Source of the DNA: Candidatus Treponema excrementipullorum
GTDB lineage: Bacteria; Spirochaetota; Spirochaetia; Treponematales; Treponemataceae
DNA: 6,475 nucleotides
NCBI GenBank assembly: GCA_018883625.1
Contig: JAHLFV010000238.1
Location: 1-6,475 of the forward strand
Direction of reading: 5' to 3'
This document shows positions 1 to 6,433 of the stretch, one piece after another (the stretch's first letter is position 1; each line of letters opens with the position of its first letter). The notes beneath the pieces were generated by a model. It was given only the letters and a program-made list of their open reading frames with translations, made no database searches and was not told the DNA's origin. The position numbers and the translations under genes are program-made.

Positions 1-834
1 GGACTGGTGGCTTCTACCGTTGCCGCTTTGGCTTTGCTCAGGGAAGGTATTACCCCTCCCCATACCGTAAAGTTACTTTTTGTTGCAGATGAAGAAGTTG
101 GATCTACCTACGGCATAAAGTACCTTTTGAAAGAACATAATCTTTTTAAAAAGGACGATATAATTTTGATTCCCGATGGCGGAGATTCCCAAGGGGCTAC
201 TATCGAAGTAGCAGAAAAGAATCTGATGTGGTTACAGTTTACCGTTAAAGGTAAACAAACCCACGGTAGCCGTCCCGATGAAGGAATTAACGCTACCCTT
301 GCAGGGTATGACTTGGCTTTGCGGGTTCACGGTTTGGAAACAGTATTCGATAAGAGAGACGCCTTATTCGATCCTCCGTACTCCACTTTCCAGCCCACAA
401 AAAAAGAGGCAAATGTTCCCAACATAAACACCATTCCCGGAGAGGATGTGTTCTGCATGGACTGCCGTATTTTACCTTGTTACACTTTGGATCAAGTCCG
501 GGTTGAATTGCGCCGTTGCGTAAAAGAAGTGGAAGACAAATACGGTGTAAAGGTAGAATGGACGGAACCTCAAACGGCAGAGTCCCCGGCTACTCCCGTA
601 GATGCTCCCGTTGCCCGGCGGCTGGCAGAAGCAGTTAAAGCCGTCACCGGTGTAGATACCCGTTTTATCGGTATCGGAGGGGGAACGGTAGGTGCAGAGC
701 TGAGAGTAAAAGGTTTTAATGCCGTGGTATGGAGTAAGTTGGACGAAACAGCCCATCAACCTAACGAGTATACCATTATCGATAACCTTATCAGCGACTC
801 TCAGGTTATGGCTTACATGATGTTGCAGGAGTAA
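1..834 (+). CDS. M20-family zinc metallohydrolase (ArgE/DapE/dipeptidase-like), 5' partial
   Basis: The frame is open from base 1 (G-L-V-A-S-T), so the gene enters from outside the window; the GTG at base 7 is an internal Val in a conserved stretch (QGLVAS in relatives), not a start. M20 enzymes are usually about 400 residues, and roughly the first 120, with the HxD zinc motif and the bridging Asp, are missing here. Visible family marks are ADEEVGS (catalytic Glu at 91-93 and metal-ligand Glu at 94-96), IPDGGD (ligand Asp at 175-177), the lid-domain THGSRP (His at 262-264), a glycine-rich GIGGGT, and ETAHQPNEY with the last metal-ligand His at 754-756. The family hydrolyses peptide or N-acyl amide bonds with two zinc ions, normally in the cytoplasm. 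The exact substrate cannot be told from this sequence: dipeptides, acetylornithine-like or succinyl-diaminopimelate-like substrates are all possible. The stop lies 2 bases before the first lipoprotein gene, so the two are probably co-transcribed. Confidence 0.9.
   Translation, partial: GLVASTVAALALLREGITPPHTVKLLFVADEEVGSTYGIKYLLKEHNLFKKDDIILIPDGGDSQGATIEVAEKNLMWLQFTVKGKQTHGSRPDEGINATLAGYDLALRVHGLETVFDKRDALFDPPYSTFQPTKKEANVPNINTIPGEDVFCMDCRILPCYTLDQVRVELRRCVKEVEDKYGVKVEWTEPQTAESPATPVDAPVARRLAEAVKAVTGVDTRFIGIGGGTVGAELRVKGFNAVVWSKLDETAHQPNEYTIIDNLISDSQVMAYMMLQE
827..831 (+). promoter_or_regulatory. Shine-Dalgarno site for the LpoB-like gene
   Basis: AGGAG lies 5 bases before the ATG at 837, inside the last codons of the M20 gene. 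It fixes the start of the LpoB-like gene and shows that translation of the two genes is closely linked. Confidence 0.75.
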
Positions 835-836
835 AC

Positions 837-1448
837 ATGAAAGGTATAAAATTTGTATATGTTCTTTTAGTTGCTTGTGTCTTCCTCTGTGCAGGGTGCT
901 CTACAACAGATAAAATAGAAAGAGTATCTCCCGACACCGTTGTGGATTTGAGCGGTTACTGGAACGACACTGATGTAAGAATCGTGGCAGACTCTCTTAT
1001 AAATGATTGTGTCAACTCTGCCGCTATCAGAAATTATACCGCAACAAACGGAAAACCTCCCGTTGTAATTGTGGGAAATTTCAGAAACGACAGTGATGAG
1101 CACATAGACACTTCCATTTTGACAAAGAAATTTGAAGCTGCTCTTATTAACAGCGGCAAAGTAGATTTTGTTGCCAGTTCTTCTGAGCGAGGCGAAATCC
1201 GTCAAGAGCGGGAAGAACAACAGGAATGGGCCAGTGAGGACACAGCTAAAAGACTTGCTAACGAAACAGGAGCTGATTTTATGTTGATCGGTTCAGTAAA
1301 AACCATGGTAGACAGAAACGCAAAACAGTCTACAAGAACATACTGGGTATATGCCGAATTGATCGATATCGAGTCAAACAGAAAACTGTGGATGGGTGAC
1401 AATTCAGAAATCAAGAAAATTATTACCCGTTCTTCCGTCAGAATGTAA
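837..1448 (+). CDS. LpoB-like lipoprotein (penicillin-binding-protein activator family)
   Basis: This is a 203-residue predicted lipoprotein. Residues 1-20 form a signal peptide (K2, K5, then a hydrophobic core) ending in L-C-A-G before the lipidation Cys21; Cys at position -3 is unusual but fits the relaxed spirochete lipobox. The mature part resembles the LpoB family: DLSGYWNDTD (37-46), a first beta-strand PPVVIVGNFRN (74-84), helix DTSILTKKFEAAL (91-103), GADFMLIGSV (145-154), YWVYAELIDIES (169-180) and NRKLWMGDN (181-189). In enterobacteria LpoB is an outer-membrane lipoprotein that activates the peptidoglycan synthase PBP1b through its UB2H domain. As far as I know, spirochetes lack that partner domain, so the fold call is stronger than the function. 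The start is set by an AGGAG site and the signal peptide. The stop overlaps the next start by one base (TAATG). It is the first of three lipoprotein genes in a row. Confidence 0.82.
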   Translation: MKGIKFVYVLLVACVFLCAGCSTTDKIERVSPDTVVDLSGYWNDTDVRIVADSLINDCVNSAAIRNYTATNGKPPVVIVGNFRNDSDEHIDTSILTKKFEAALINSGKVDFVASSSERGEIRQEREEQQEWASEDTAKRLANETGADFMLIGSVKTMVDRNAKQSTRTYWVYAELIDIESNRKLWMGDNSEIKKIITRSSVRM

Positions 1449-2776
1449 TGTTTCGTAAGGCTTTATTCATAGTTTTGGTCAGCCTGAGTCTAACTTCTTG
1501 CATGACTTTGGCTGACTATGATTTTAGTGCAATAAATTATTCTCTCTACGAGCAAAACTATGAGGATGCCTATAACCTTGTAGAGGCCGACAAAAAGATT
1601 TTATACGGAGATAAAGGTCAGGTACTCTACGATTTAGATCGGGGTATTCTTTCCCACTATGGCAAAGAGTATCTCCGTTCCAATGAGGAATTATCTGGTG
1701 CAGAACAGGGAATTTACGATTTGTACGCAACCAGTGTGACTCAAACAATCAATTCATTTTTGATGAACGACACGGTGGTGGATTATTCCGGTGAGGTGTA
1801 CGAAGACATCTATACCAACCTGTTTATGGCTTTAAATTATATTCATCTTGATGACATGGAAGATGCCTTTGTAGAAATCCGCCGCTTTGATAATAAGCTG
1901 AAATTTGCTTCGGAAAAATATGTGGATTTAATTGCCGCCGCCAATGAAGAAAATATGGCTAACGGTGGCTCTCCTGTAGAAATTCCTTCCATAGAGTTCC
2001 ACAATTCCGCTTTAGCCCGATACATCAGTATGATATTGTACAGAAGTACGGGGAAACTTGACTCCGCCTTGGTAGACAAAAAATATATAGATTCGGCTTT
2101 TTTAACTCAAAAAAAACTGTATGATTTCCCCAAGCCAAAAACCATAGAAGAAGAGCTTCAAATTCCCGCCTCTAAGGCTCGATTAAATGTTATCGCTTTT
2201 TCCGGCAGAAGCCCCATAAAACGGGAAGAAATAATCCGTCTTATTTTTTCGGAAGATTTATATTACAAAGTTGCCTTTCCCGTAATGGAAAAACAGTATT
2301 CCGGGATAACTTCCATAGATGTGATGGTAACTCCCCTAGACAACAACAACGTTCCCATAGAAAGTGACCTTCAGAAGATTTCTATGGAAAAGATTGAAAG
2401 TATAGAAAACATTGCTATCGATACCTTTGCTCAAAAGCAAACTTTATTATATACCAAAGCTATTGCCCGTTCCTTATCAAAGACTGTAGGCTCAAGCCTG
2501 TTAGGCTATGCCGCAAGCGAAACCGGAAGCGGTATTTTGTCCGTGTTGCAACTGGTGTCCCTTTTTGCCATAGAAGCGACGGAGCGGGCAGATGTCCGTA
2601 CTTCCCGGTTTTTCCCCGGGGCGGCTTGGGTTACAGGAATTACATTGGATCCGGGAGAGTACCGAGTAACGGTGCAATACAAAAATCGATCAGGTAAAAT
2701 AGTGTCTTCGGAAACCGAAGATCTTATTGTAGAAAAAAATTCTCTTAATATAGTGGAGTCTGTATGTCTGAAATAA
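1448..2776 (+). CDS. COG3014-type lipoprotein of unknown function
   Basis: This is a 442-residue predicted lipoprotein: signal peptide 1-17 with R3/K4, a hydrophobic core and a classical L-T-S-C lipobox giving Cys18. The mature N-terminal part (about 25-160) is helical and reads like tetratricopeptide-type repeats (YEQNYEDAYNLVE, then FMALNYIHLDDMEDAFVEIRR at 126-146). The C-terminal part has the ADVRTSRFFPGAAW block (381-394) followed by a beta-rich LDPGEYRVTVQY (400-411), the pattern I associate with COG3014 proteins. No catalytic motif is visible. A short hydrophobic stretch at about 361-375 (SGILSVLQLVSLFAI) could be a buried helix. No convincing ribosome site precedes the ATG; the start is embedded in the stop of the preceding gene (TAATG), which suggests reinitiation by terminating ribosomes. 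Its role is probably structural in the envelope, together with its lipoprotein neighbours. The biochemical function is unknown. Confidence 0.8.
   Translation: MFRKALFIVLVSLSLTSCMTLADYDFSAINYSLYEQNYEDAYNLVEADKKILYGDKGQVLYDLDRGILSHYGKEYLRSNEELSGAEQGIYDLYATSVTQTINSFLMNDTVVDYSGEVYEDIYTNLFMALNYIHLDDMEDAFVEIRRFDNKLKFASEKYVDLIAAANEENMANGGSPVEIPSIEFHNSALARYISMILYRSTGKLDSALVDKKYIDSAFLTQKKLYDFPKPKTIEEELQIPASKARLNVIAFSGRSPIKREEIIRLIFSEDLYYKVAFPVMEKQYSGITSIDVMVTPLDNNNVPIESDLQKISMEKIESIENIAIDTFAQKQTLLYTKAIARSLSKTVGSSLLGYAASETGSGILSVLQLVSLFAIEATERADVRTSRFFPGAAWVTGITLDPGEYRVTVQYKNRSGKIVSSETEDLIVEKNSLNIVESVCLK
2755..2758 (+). promoter_or_regulatory. Shine-Dalgarno site for the LPP20-family gene
   Basis: GGAG lies 5 bases before the ATG at 2764 and inside the coding end of the COG3014-type gene. 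It supports this ATG and hence the 13-base gene overlap. Confidence 0.6.
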
Positions 2777-3801
2777 AAAAACGCTTTGTCTATGTAAGTA
2801 TTGTTTTGGGAGTGTTGTTGAGTCTTTTTTCCTGTGTTTCTACCCAAGGTACCCAAGCCGCCCCGGAGTGGATTTCTTCCCCAGATGCGGTGTATCCGTC
2901 TGCCGATTACTTAAACGGTGTAGGCTCAGGTAGTACCAAAAAAGATGCAGAAAACGAAGCCCTCTCGTACCTGTTGAGAGGTATTGTTCAGAGCGTTAAT
3001 TCCGTAGTAAAAACAGAAAAAACTTTACAGGGAAACGACACCGTCGGTTACAATACGGATTATGCTTACGATTTCAGTGTAGAAAGTTCCTCCTCTTTGC
3101 GAGATATTCCCGGTATTTCTTTCCCGGAAGTATGGGTAGCTCCCAACGGAACGTACTATGTTTTGGCTCAACTTAACAGAAATGAAACAGGTAAGTTTTT
3201 TCAGGAACGGGTTAACAATCTTACAAAGATAGTGGAAAGCGAAATTGTCTATGCAGACAAAGAAAAAAATACATTAAAAGCTCTGAGAGCTTTAAAGAAT
3301 GCCAAGGAAAAAGCCTACGAAAACAAAGAGAATTTAACGGCTTTGGCAGGTATAAACTTTACCATGTATCGCATGGTAGCCAATGACTACATAAGTCCCG
3401 AAACTGTAGAAGTATTGCTGAATCGGACTGCGGAGTCTATTCCGATTTCTGTTACCGTGGAGGGAGACTCTCAGGGTAGAATCAAGTCAGCGTTGCTTTC
3501 CGGTTTAGAACAAGCCGGATTAAAAAGTATCAGACAAGACAGTACAGATGGTTATGTATTGGAAGCTGTCATTTCCATGGAAGATGTAGAAAGCTCTACA
3601 AAGTACAGTTATGTTCGCTATGTTATCGATATTACATTAACGGATTTGAAAAATCAGGAAGTTGTTTTTGCCCTGTCAGATAACGGCAGAGAAGCTCATA
3701 TGTCTTCTTCAGAAGCAAGACAACGGGCTTACAGAACCATAGAATCTTTTATCGAAAAAGAATTTGTACAGCGATTTAGTGATTACATAGAAAATCTGTA
3801 A
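2764..3801 (+). CDS. LPP20-family lipoprotein
   Basis: This is a 345-residue predicted lipoprotein. The signal peptide has basic K5-K6-R7, a hydrophobic core and L-F-S before Cys24, again a relaxed spirochete lipobox. Just after a short linker comes the LPP20-type domain: PEWI (34-37), YLNGVGSG (49-56), DAENEALSYLLRGI (61-74) and the strand pair PEVWVAPNGTYYVLAQLNR (121-139). A charged, Lys/Glu-rich helix from about 140 to 190 may form a coiled coil. The C-terminal region (about 215-345) alternates strands and helices and looks like a second alpha/beta module. Family members include the Helicobacter LPP20 antigen and FlgP-type flagellar outer-membrane lipoproteins of other phyla. No enzyme motif is seen. 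The start overlaps the upstream gene by 13 bases in another frame, which suggests coupled translation. No terminator follows, so some transcripts may continue into the U32 gene. The exact role is unknown; an envelope or periplasmic structural function is the reasonable inference. Confidence 0.82.
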   Translation: MSEIKKRFVYVSIVLGVLLSLFSCVSTQGTQAAPEWISSPDAVYPSADYLNGVGSGSTKKDAENEALSYLLRGIVQSVNSVVKTEKTLQGNDTVGYNTDYAYDFSVESSSSLRDIPGISFPEVWVAPNGTYYVLAQLNRNETGKFFQERVNNLTKIVESEIVYADKEKNTLKALRALKNAKEKAYENKENLTALAGINFTMYRMVANDYISPETVEVLLNRTAESIPISVTVEGDSQGRIKSALLSGLEQAGLKSIRQDSTDGYVLEAVISMEDVESSTKYSYVRYVIDITLTDLKNQEVVFALSDNGREAHMSSSEARQRAYRTIESFIEKEFVQRFSDYIENL

Positions 3802-3830
3802 AAGCCTTTCGTGTAACAAAAAATCCTGTA

Positions 3831-3860
3831 TTTACCATATTTCCTTTTTTATGGTATAGT
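3831..3860 (+). promoter_or_regulatory. Putative sigma-70-type promoter of the U32 gene
   Basis: TTTACC (3831-3836, 4 of 6 matches to TTGACA) and TATAGT (3855-3860, 5 of 6 matches to TATAAT) are separated by 18 bases. A start of transcription about 7 bases past the -10 would fall at about 3866-3868, practically on the ATG at 3870. The transcript would then be leaderless or nearly so, which fits the absence of any purine-rich ribosome site before that ATG. This is a pattern match only. Confidence 0.45.
3833..3856. repeat. 7-bp inverted repeat overlapping the putative promoter
   Basis: TACCATA (3833-3839) is repeated in inverted form as TATGGTA (3850-3856) across a 10-base pyrimidine-rich spacer. 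It covers the region between the -35 and -10 boxes. No T-tract follows on the plus strand, so it is a poor terminator; it could be an operator or chance. Confidence 0.4.
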
Positions 3861-3869
3861 CATTTCATT

Positions 3870-6170
3870 ATGGCAGAATTATTAGCTCCGGCAGGAAATA
3901 CAGAAGCTTTGGATGCCGCTATCGGGGAAGGTGCCGATGCAGTCTACTTGGGACTGAAAACCTTTAATGCCCGATTACGGTCTTCCAACTTTGCATGGAA
4001 TCAGTTTGAAGCCGCTGTTCAGGCTGTTCATCGACTGGGAAAAAAGATTTTTGTTACCGTAAATACCGTCAGCGAAGAACGGGAAACAGAACGGCTGTAC
4101 CGTTTTCTTGCGTATTTAGACAGAGTGGGACCAGACGGATTGATTGTACAGGATTTTGGTGTTGTCCGTATGGTACAGGAATTTTTCCCTAAATTAAAAC
4201 TCCATGCTTCTACTCAAATGAATATTGCCAGTGCCAGAGGTGTGAATCTTCTCAGTAAAGAGGGGATTCGTCGTGTTGTTTTGTCACGGGAATTAAGCTT
4301 GGAAGAAATAAAAAAAATCAGAGCCAATACTTCCGCAGAATTGGAAGTGTTTGTTCACGGAGCTTTGTGCGTCAGTGAGTCCGGCTTATGTCTTTTTTCC
4401 AGCTATTTGGGAGGAAAATCTGCTAACCGGGGAATGTGTACTCAAGCCTGTCGTCGGTTTTACACAGCGGAAACTAACGGCGGTTTTGAGCAAGGATATT
4501 ATTTTTCTCCCTGCGATTTGCAACTGGCAGAAAAAATTCCCGATTTGGTAATGGTCGGCGTTGACTCCTTCAAAATAGAAGGCCGCATGAAAAGTGCCGA
4601 ATATGTAGGAAGCGTAGTATCCGCCTATCGGTATGTGTTGGATCACTGGCAGGAAGACAAAAAAGGCAGTATTGCCACGGCAAAACGCATGTTATCTACG
4701 GACTTTGCCCGTCAAAAAACTAACTTTTGGTATGACTTTAAAATAAATGAAGAAGAGACTGTTGCCGATTCTGTGCTGAATCCCAATCAAGCCGGGGGAA
4801 CGGGTATTTACTTAGGTACCATACAAAAAATCAAGACAGTGAAGGGTAGTGTAAAAACATCTCCCCTTGACGACCAAACAGAAAAGGAAGAAGAAAACAA
4901 GCCTGTTTCTACCGTGACCATGGCTGTATTACGGGGCGGTTCCTACGATCCCGATCCCGGAGATTCTATCCGATTACATAAAAAAGACGATACGGGACGG
5001 GTCAGTCATAAAATCAAATATACGGAAGATGCAGAGGATGGACACTGGATTGATATTCCTTCTCCCGCTGCCGGCACACCTCAGTTTGCTGTGGGAGACC
5101 CGGTGTATTTGCTCCAGACAAAGTCCATGTCCAAACGATATAAGCACGTGTTGCCGGATAATTTAAGTACATACCGCCGGCAGCCCGGTGCGGAAGAACT
5201 CCCCATATTGGATCTAACCCCTATGGACAAAGAATCCTTGGCTTTTTTCCCGGAAGGATTATATGTACAAGTTTCTACGGTAACAGACATGTTTGCCGTT
5301 CAGGCAGAAAATCCGGTACGGGTTATTTTGGAATTGAATTCGGAGTCTATAGCTGATTTGAAAAAAAAGGTAACTTTGCCTTTTTCAAAAAAGCAGATAT
5401 ATCTTTCCTTAGACCCCTTCTGTCCTGCCGCTTTAGAAGATGAATTGGCAGAGCTGTTGTCATTTTTAGTTGATGAAGGGTTTAAAAATTGGGTAGTTAA
5501 CAATCCGGCTCACATTACTATGCTGAGAGGAAAACAGGTTCATCTTATAGGTGGCCCCTATTTATACACCTTCAATCGTTGGGCTGTTTCTTGGTTGGAA
5601 AACCAAAATGTACAGGTATTTATCAGTCCTTTAGAGAATTCCCGACGAAACCTTGAAGCCACTTATGAAATGTCTCAAAGGGGACGGGTTCTTGTTCCGA
5701 TTTTTGCTTATCCGGCTTTGTTCAGAATGCGGTTTAAATTACCCACTTCTTATGATTTTACCTTTTTCAGTGACAAAGAAGGATTGACGTTTAAAGCACT
5801 TTCTACCCCAGACGGTTCTTTTGTTATGCCGGAAAATCCTTTCTCTATTGTAGATAAAGTGCAGTTTTTGAAAAAAGCCGGTTTTACTCACTATTTAATC
5901 GACATGTCAAAAACTCATGTGCATAAAAAGCATTTCAGACAAATCGTTTCTGCCATGGTGAAAAATCAGATATTGCCTGATACCGGCATTTTTAACTGGA
6001 AAGACGGTTTTTATTCTCCGGAAAAAATGGAAGAGTACAAGCAAGCCCAAGAAAGAGCGGGAGATAAAAAGACTGCCGGTAAGACAAAGGGGCAGCAAAG
6101 CGGAAAAACCGGAACTGCCAAAAATAAAGCCTCAAACCAAGGGAATAAACCAAAATCTCGGAAGAGATAA
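3870..6170 (+). CDS. U32-family protein, probable Fe-S RNA-hydroxylation enzyme (annotated as peptidase U32)
   Basis: This 766-residue protein opens with the canonical U32 barrel start ELLAPAGN (3-10) and GADAVYLG (21-28), then LHASTQMNI (111-119). The U32 signature region is EVFVHGALCVSESGLC (159-174), followed by NRGMCTQACR (187-196) and GVDSFKIEGRMKS (230-242). Four cysteines, C167, C174, C190 and C194 (C-x6-C-x15-C-x3-C), match the iron-sulfur ligands of this family. Relatives with known roles are E. coli TrhP (5-hydroxyuridine in tRNA, prephenate-dependent) and RlhA (5-hydroxycytidine in 23S rRNA). Proteolysis, the origin of the peptidase name, is poorly supported. A beta-rich module follows (about 308-430), then a long alpha/beta region (about 460-700), and a Lys-rich low-complexity tail (about 715-766) that could bind RNA. 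The length is well above TrhP (about 450) and above RlhA (about 650). C215 in YFSPCDLQL is a fifth nearby cysteine. The start is fixed by homology; no in-frame alternative or ribosome site lies just upstream. Confidence 0.88.
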   Translation: MAELLAPAGNTEALDAAIGEGADAVYLGLKTFNARLRSSNFAWNQFEAAVQAVHRLGKKIFVTVNTVSEERETERLYRFLAYLDRVGPDGLIVQDFGVVRMVQEFFPKLKLHASTQMNIASARGVNLLSKEGIRRVVLSRELSLEEIKKIRANTSAELEVFVHGALCVSESGLCLFSSYLGGKSANRGMCTQACRRFYTAETNGGFEQGYYFSPCDLQLAEKIPDLVMVGVDSFKIEGRMKSAEYVGSVVSAYRYVLDHWQEDKKGSIATAKRMLSTDFARQKTNFWYDFKINEEETVADSVLNPNQAGGTGIYLGTIQKIKTVKGSVKTSPLDDQTEKEEENKPVSTVTMAVLRGGSYDPDPGDSIRLHKKDDTGRVSHKIKYTEDAEDGHWIDIPSPAAGTPQFAVGDPVYLLQTKSMSKRYKHVLPDNLSTYRRQPGAEELPILDLTPMDKESLAFFPEGLYVQVSTVTDMFAVQAENPVRVILELNSESIADLKKKVTLPFSKKQIYLSLDPFCPAALEDELAELLSFLVDEGFKNWVVNNPAHITMLRGKQVHLIGGPYLYTFNRWAVSWLENQNVQVFISPLENSRRNLEATYEMSQRGRVLVPIFAYPALFRMRFKLPTSYDFTFFSDKEGLTFKALSTPDGSFVMPENPFSIVDKVQFLKKAGFTHYLIDMSKTHVHKKHFRQIVSAMVKNQILPDTGIFNWKDGFYSPEKMEEYKQAQERAGDKKTAGKTKGQQSGKTGTAKNKASNQGNKPKSRKR

Positions 6171-6183
6171 TGCAGTATGAAAC

Positions 6184-6223
6184 AAAGACGGCTTTCTTGA
6201 TGTTTCAAAAAAGCCGTCTTTTT
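6184..6223 (+). terminator. Intrinsic terminator after the U32 gene
   Basis: A perfect 12-bp stem, AAAGACGGCTTT (6184-6195) with AAAGCCGTCTTT (6210-6221), is extended by TTGA/TCAA (6197-6200 with 6205-6208) after one C/A mismatch, leaving a TGTT loop. The stem runs into a T-tract (6219-6223). It begins 13 bases after the U32 stop. On the minus strand the stem is followed by a weaker T-rich stretch (TTTGTTTC), so it may also serve the convergent gene. Confidence 0.9.
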
Positions 6224-6263
6224 GTATGTGTCAGGTTGAAAAACTCAGACTCTACAGATAACT

Positions 6264-6433
6264 CTAAAATACGACACATTCTTCCGCCGGAGACATTTCT
6301 GTAGAACTGGTATCCGCCGAAACAAGCTCTGCCGGCACTGCATCCTGTGCTGCCTGCTGAGCCATAGCTGCTTCCCGTAAATCTGCCATTTCTTGTTTAG
6401 TGTTTGCGTTTTGAGAGAAGCGTGGTTTAAAGT
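6264..6433 (-). CDS. C-terminal end of an unrecognised protein, 5' truncated at the contig end
   Basis: Reading the minus strand from the adapter junction gives 55 open codons ending in TAG at 6264-6266. The peptide runs F-K-P-R-F-S-Q at its start, then an acidic, Ala/Gln/Glu-rich helix-like stretch (KQEMADLREAAMAQQAAQDA), then a Ser/Thr/Glu-rich end closing in EECVVF. The only in-frame ATG (6387-6389) has no ribosome site and the frame stays open upstream of it, so this is probably the tail of a longer gene. In that frame the adapter adds an artificial stop upstream, which hides the gene from ORF callers. The codon choice and amino-acid composition look like real coding sequence, and the convergent arrangement around the terminator fits. 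I do not recognise the family; disordered acidic tails like this are poorly diagnostic. Confidence 0.6.

Noticed and set aside
472..1414. Minus-strand ORFs across the M20 and LpoB-like genes
   Set aside because: They are antisense shadows with Cys/Ser/Tyr-rich compositions and no recognisable domains, opposite well-supported genes.
3802..3869. Terminator between the LPP20-family and U32 genes
   Set aside because: The only inverted repeat (3833-3856) is a short AT-rich 7-bp stem with a 10-base loop and no following T-tract on the plus strand.
4351..4646. Short ORFs on both strands within the U32 gene (66 and 86 codons)
   Set aside because: They overlap the most conserved cysteine-containing part of U32 in other frames and have no family features or ribosome sites.
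5361..5369. A-AAA-AAG slippery heptamer in the U32 gene
   Set aside because: The heptamer is in the right frame for -1 slippage, but there is no convincing downstream stem at the right distance and no useful alternate-frame product; the full frame continues through it.
5357..5390. A-rich/T-rich inverted repeat inside the U32 gene, resembling a terminator
   Set aside because: It has unequal A and T runs, few GC pairs in the stem and lies within a conserved open frame coding DLKKKVTLPFSKK; likely a by-product of Lys and Phe codons.
3870..6170. Collagenase or secreted protease function for the U32 protein
   Set aside because: There is no signal peptide and no recognised protease active site; the cysteine pattern and better-characterised relatives point to RNA hydroxylation.
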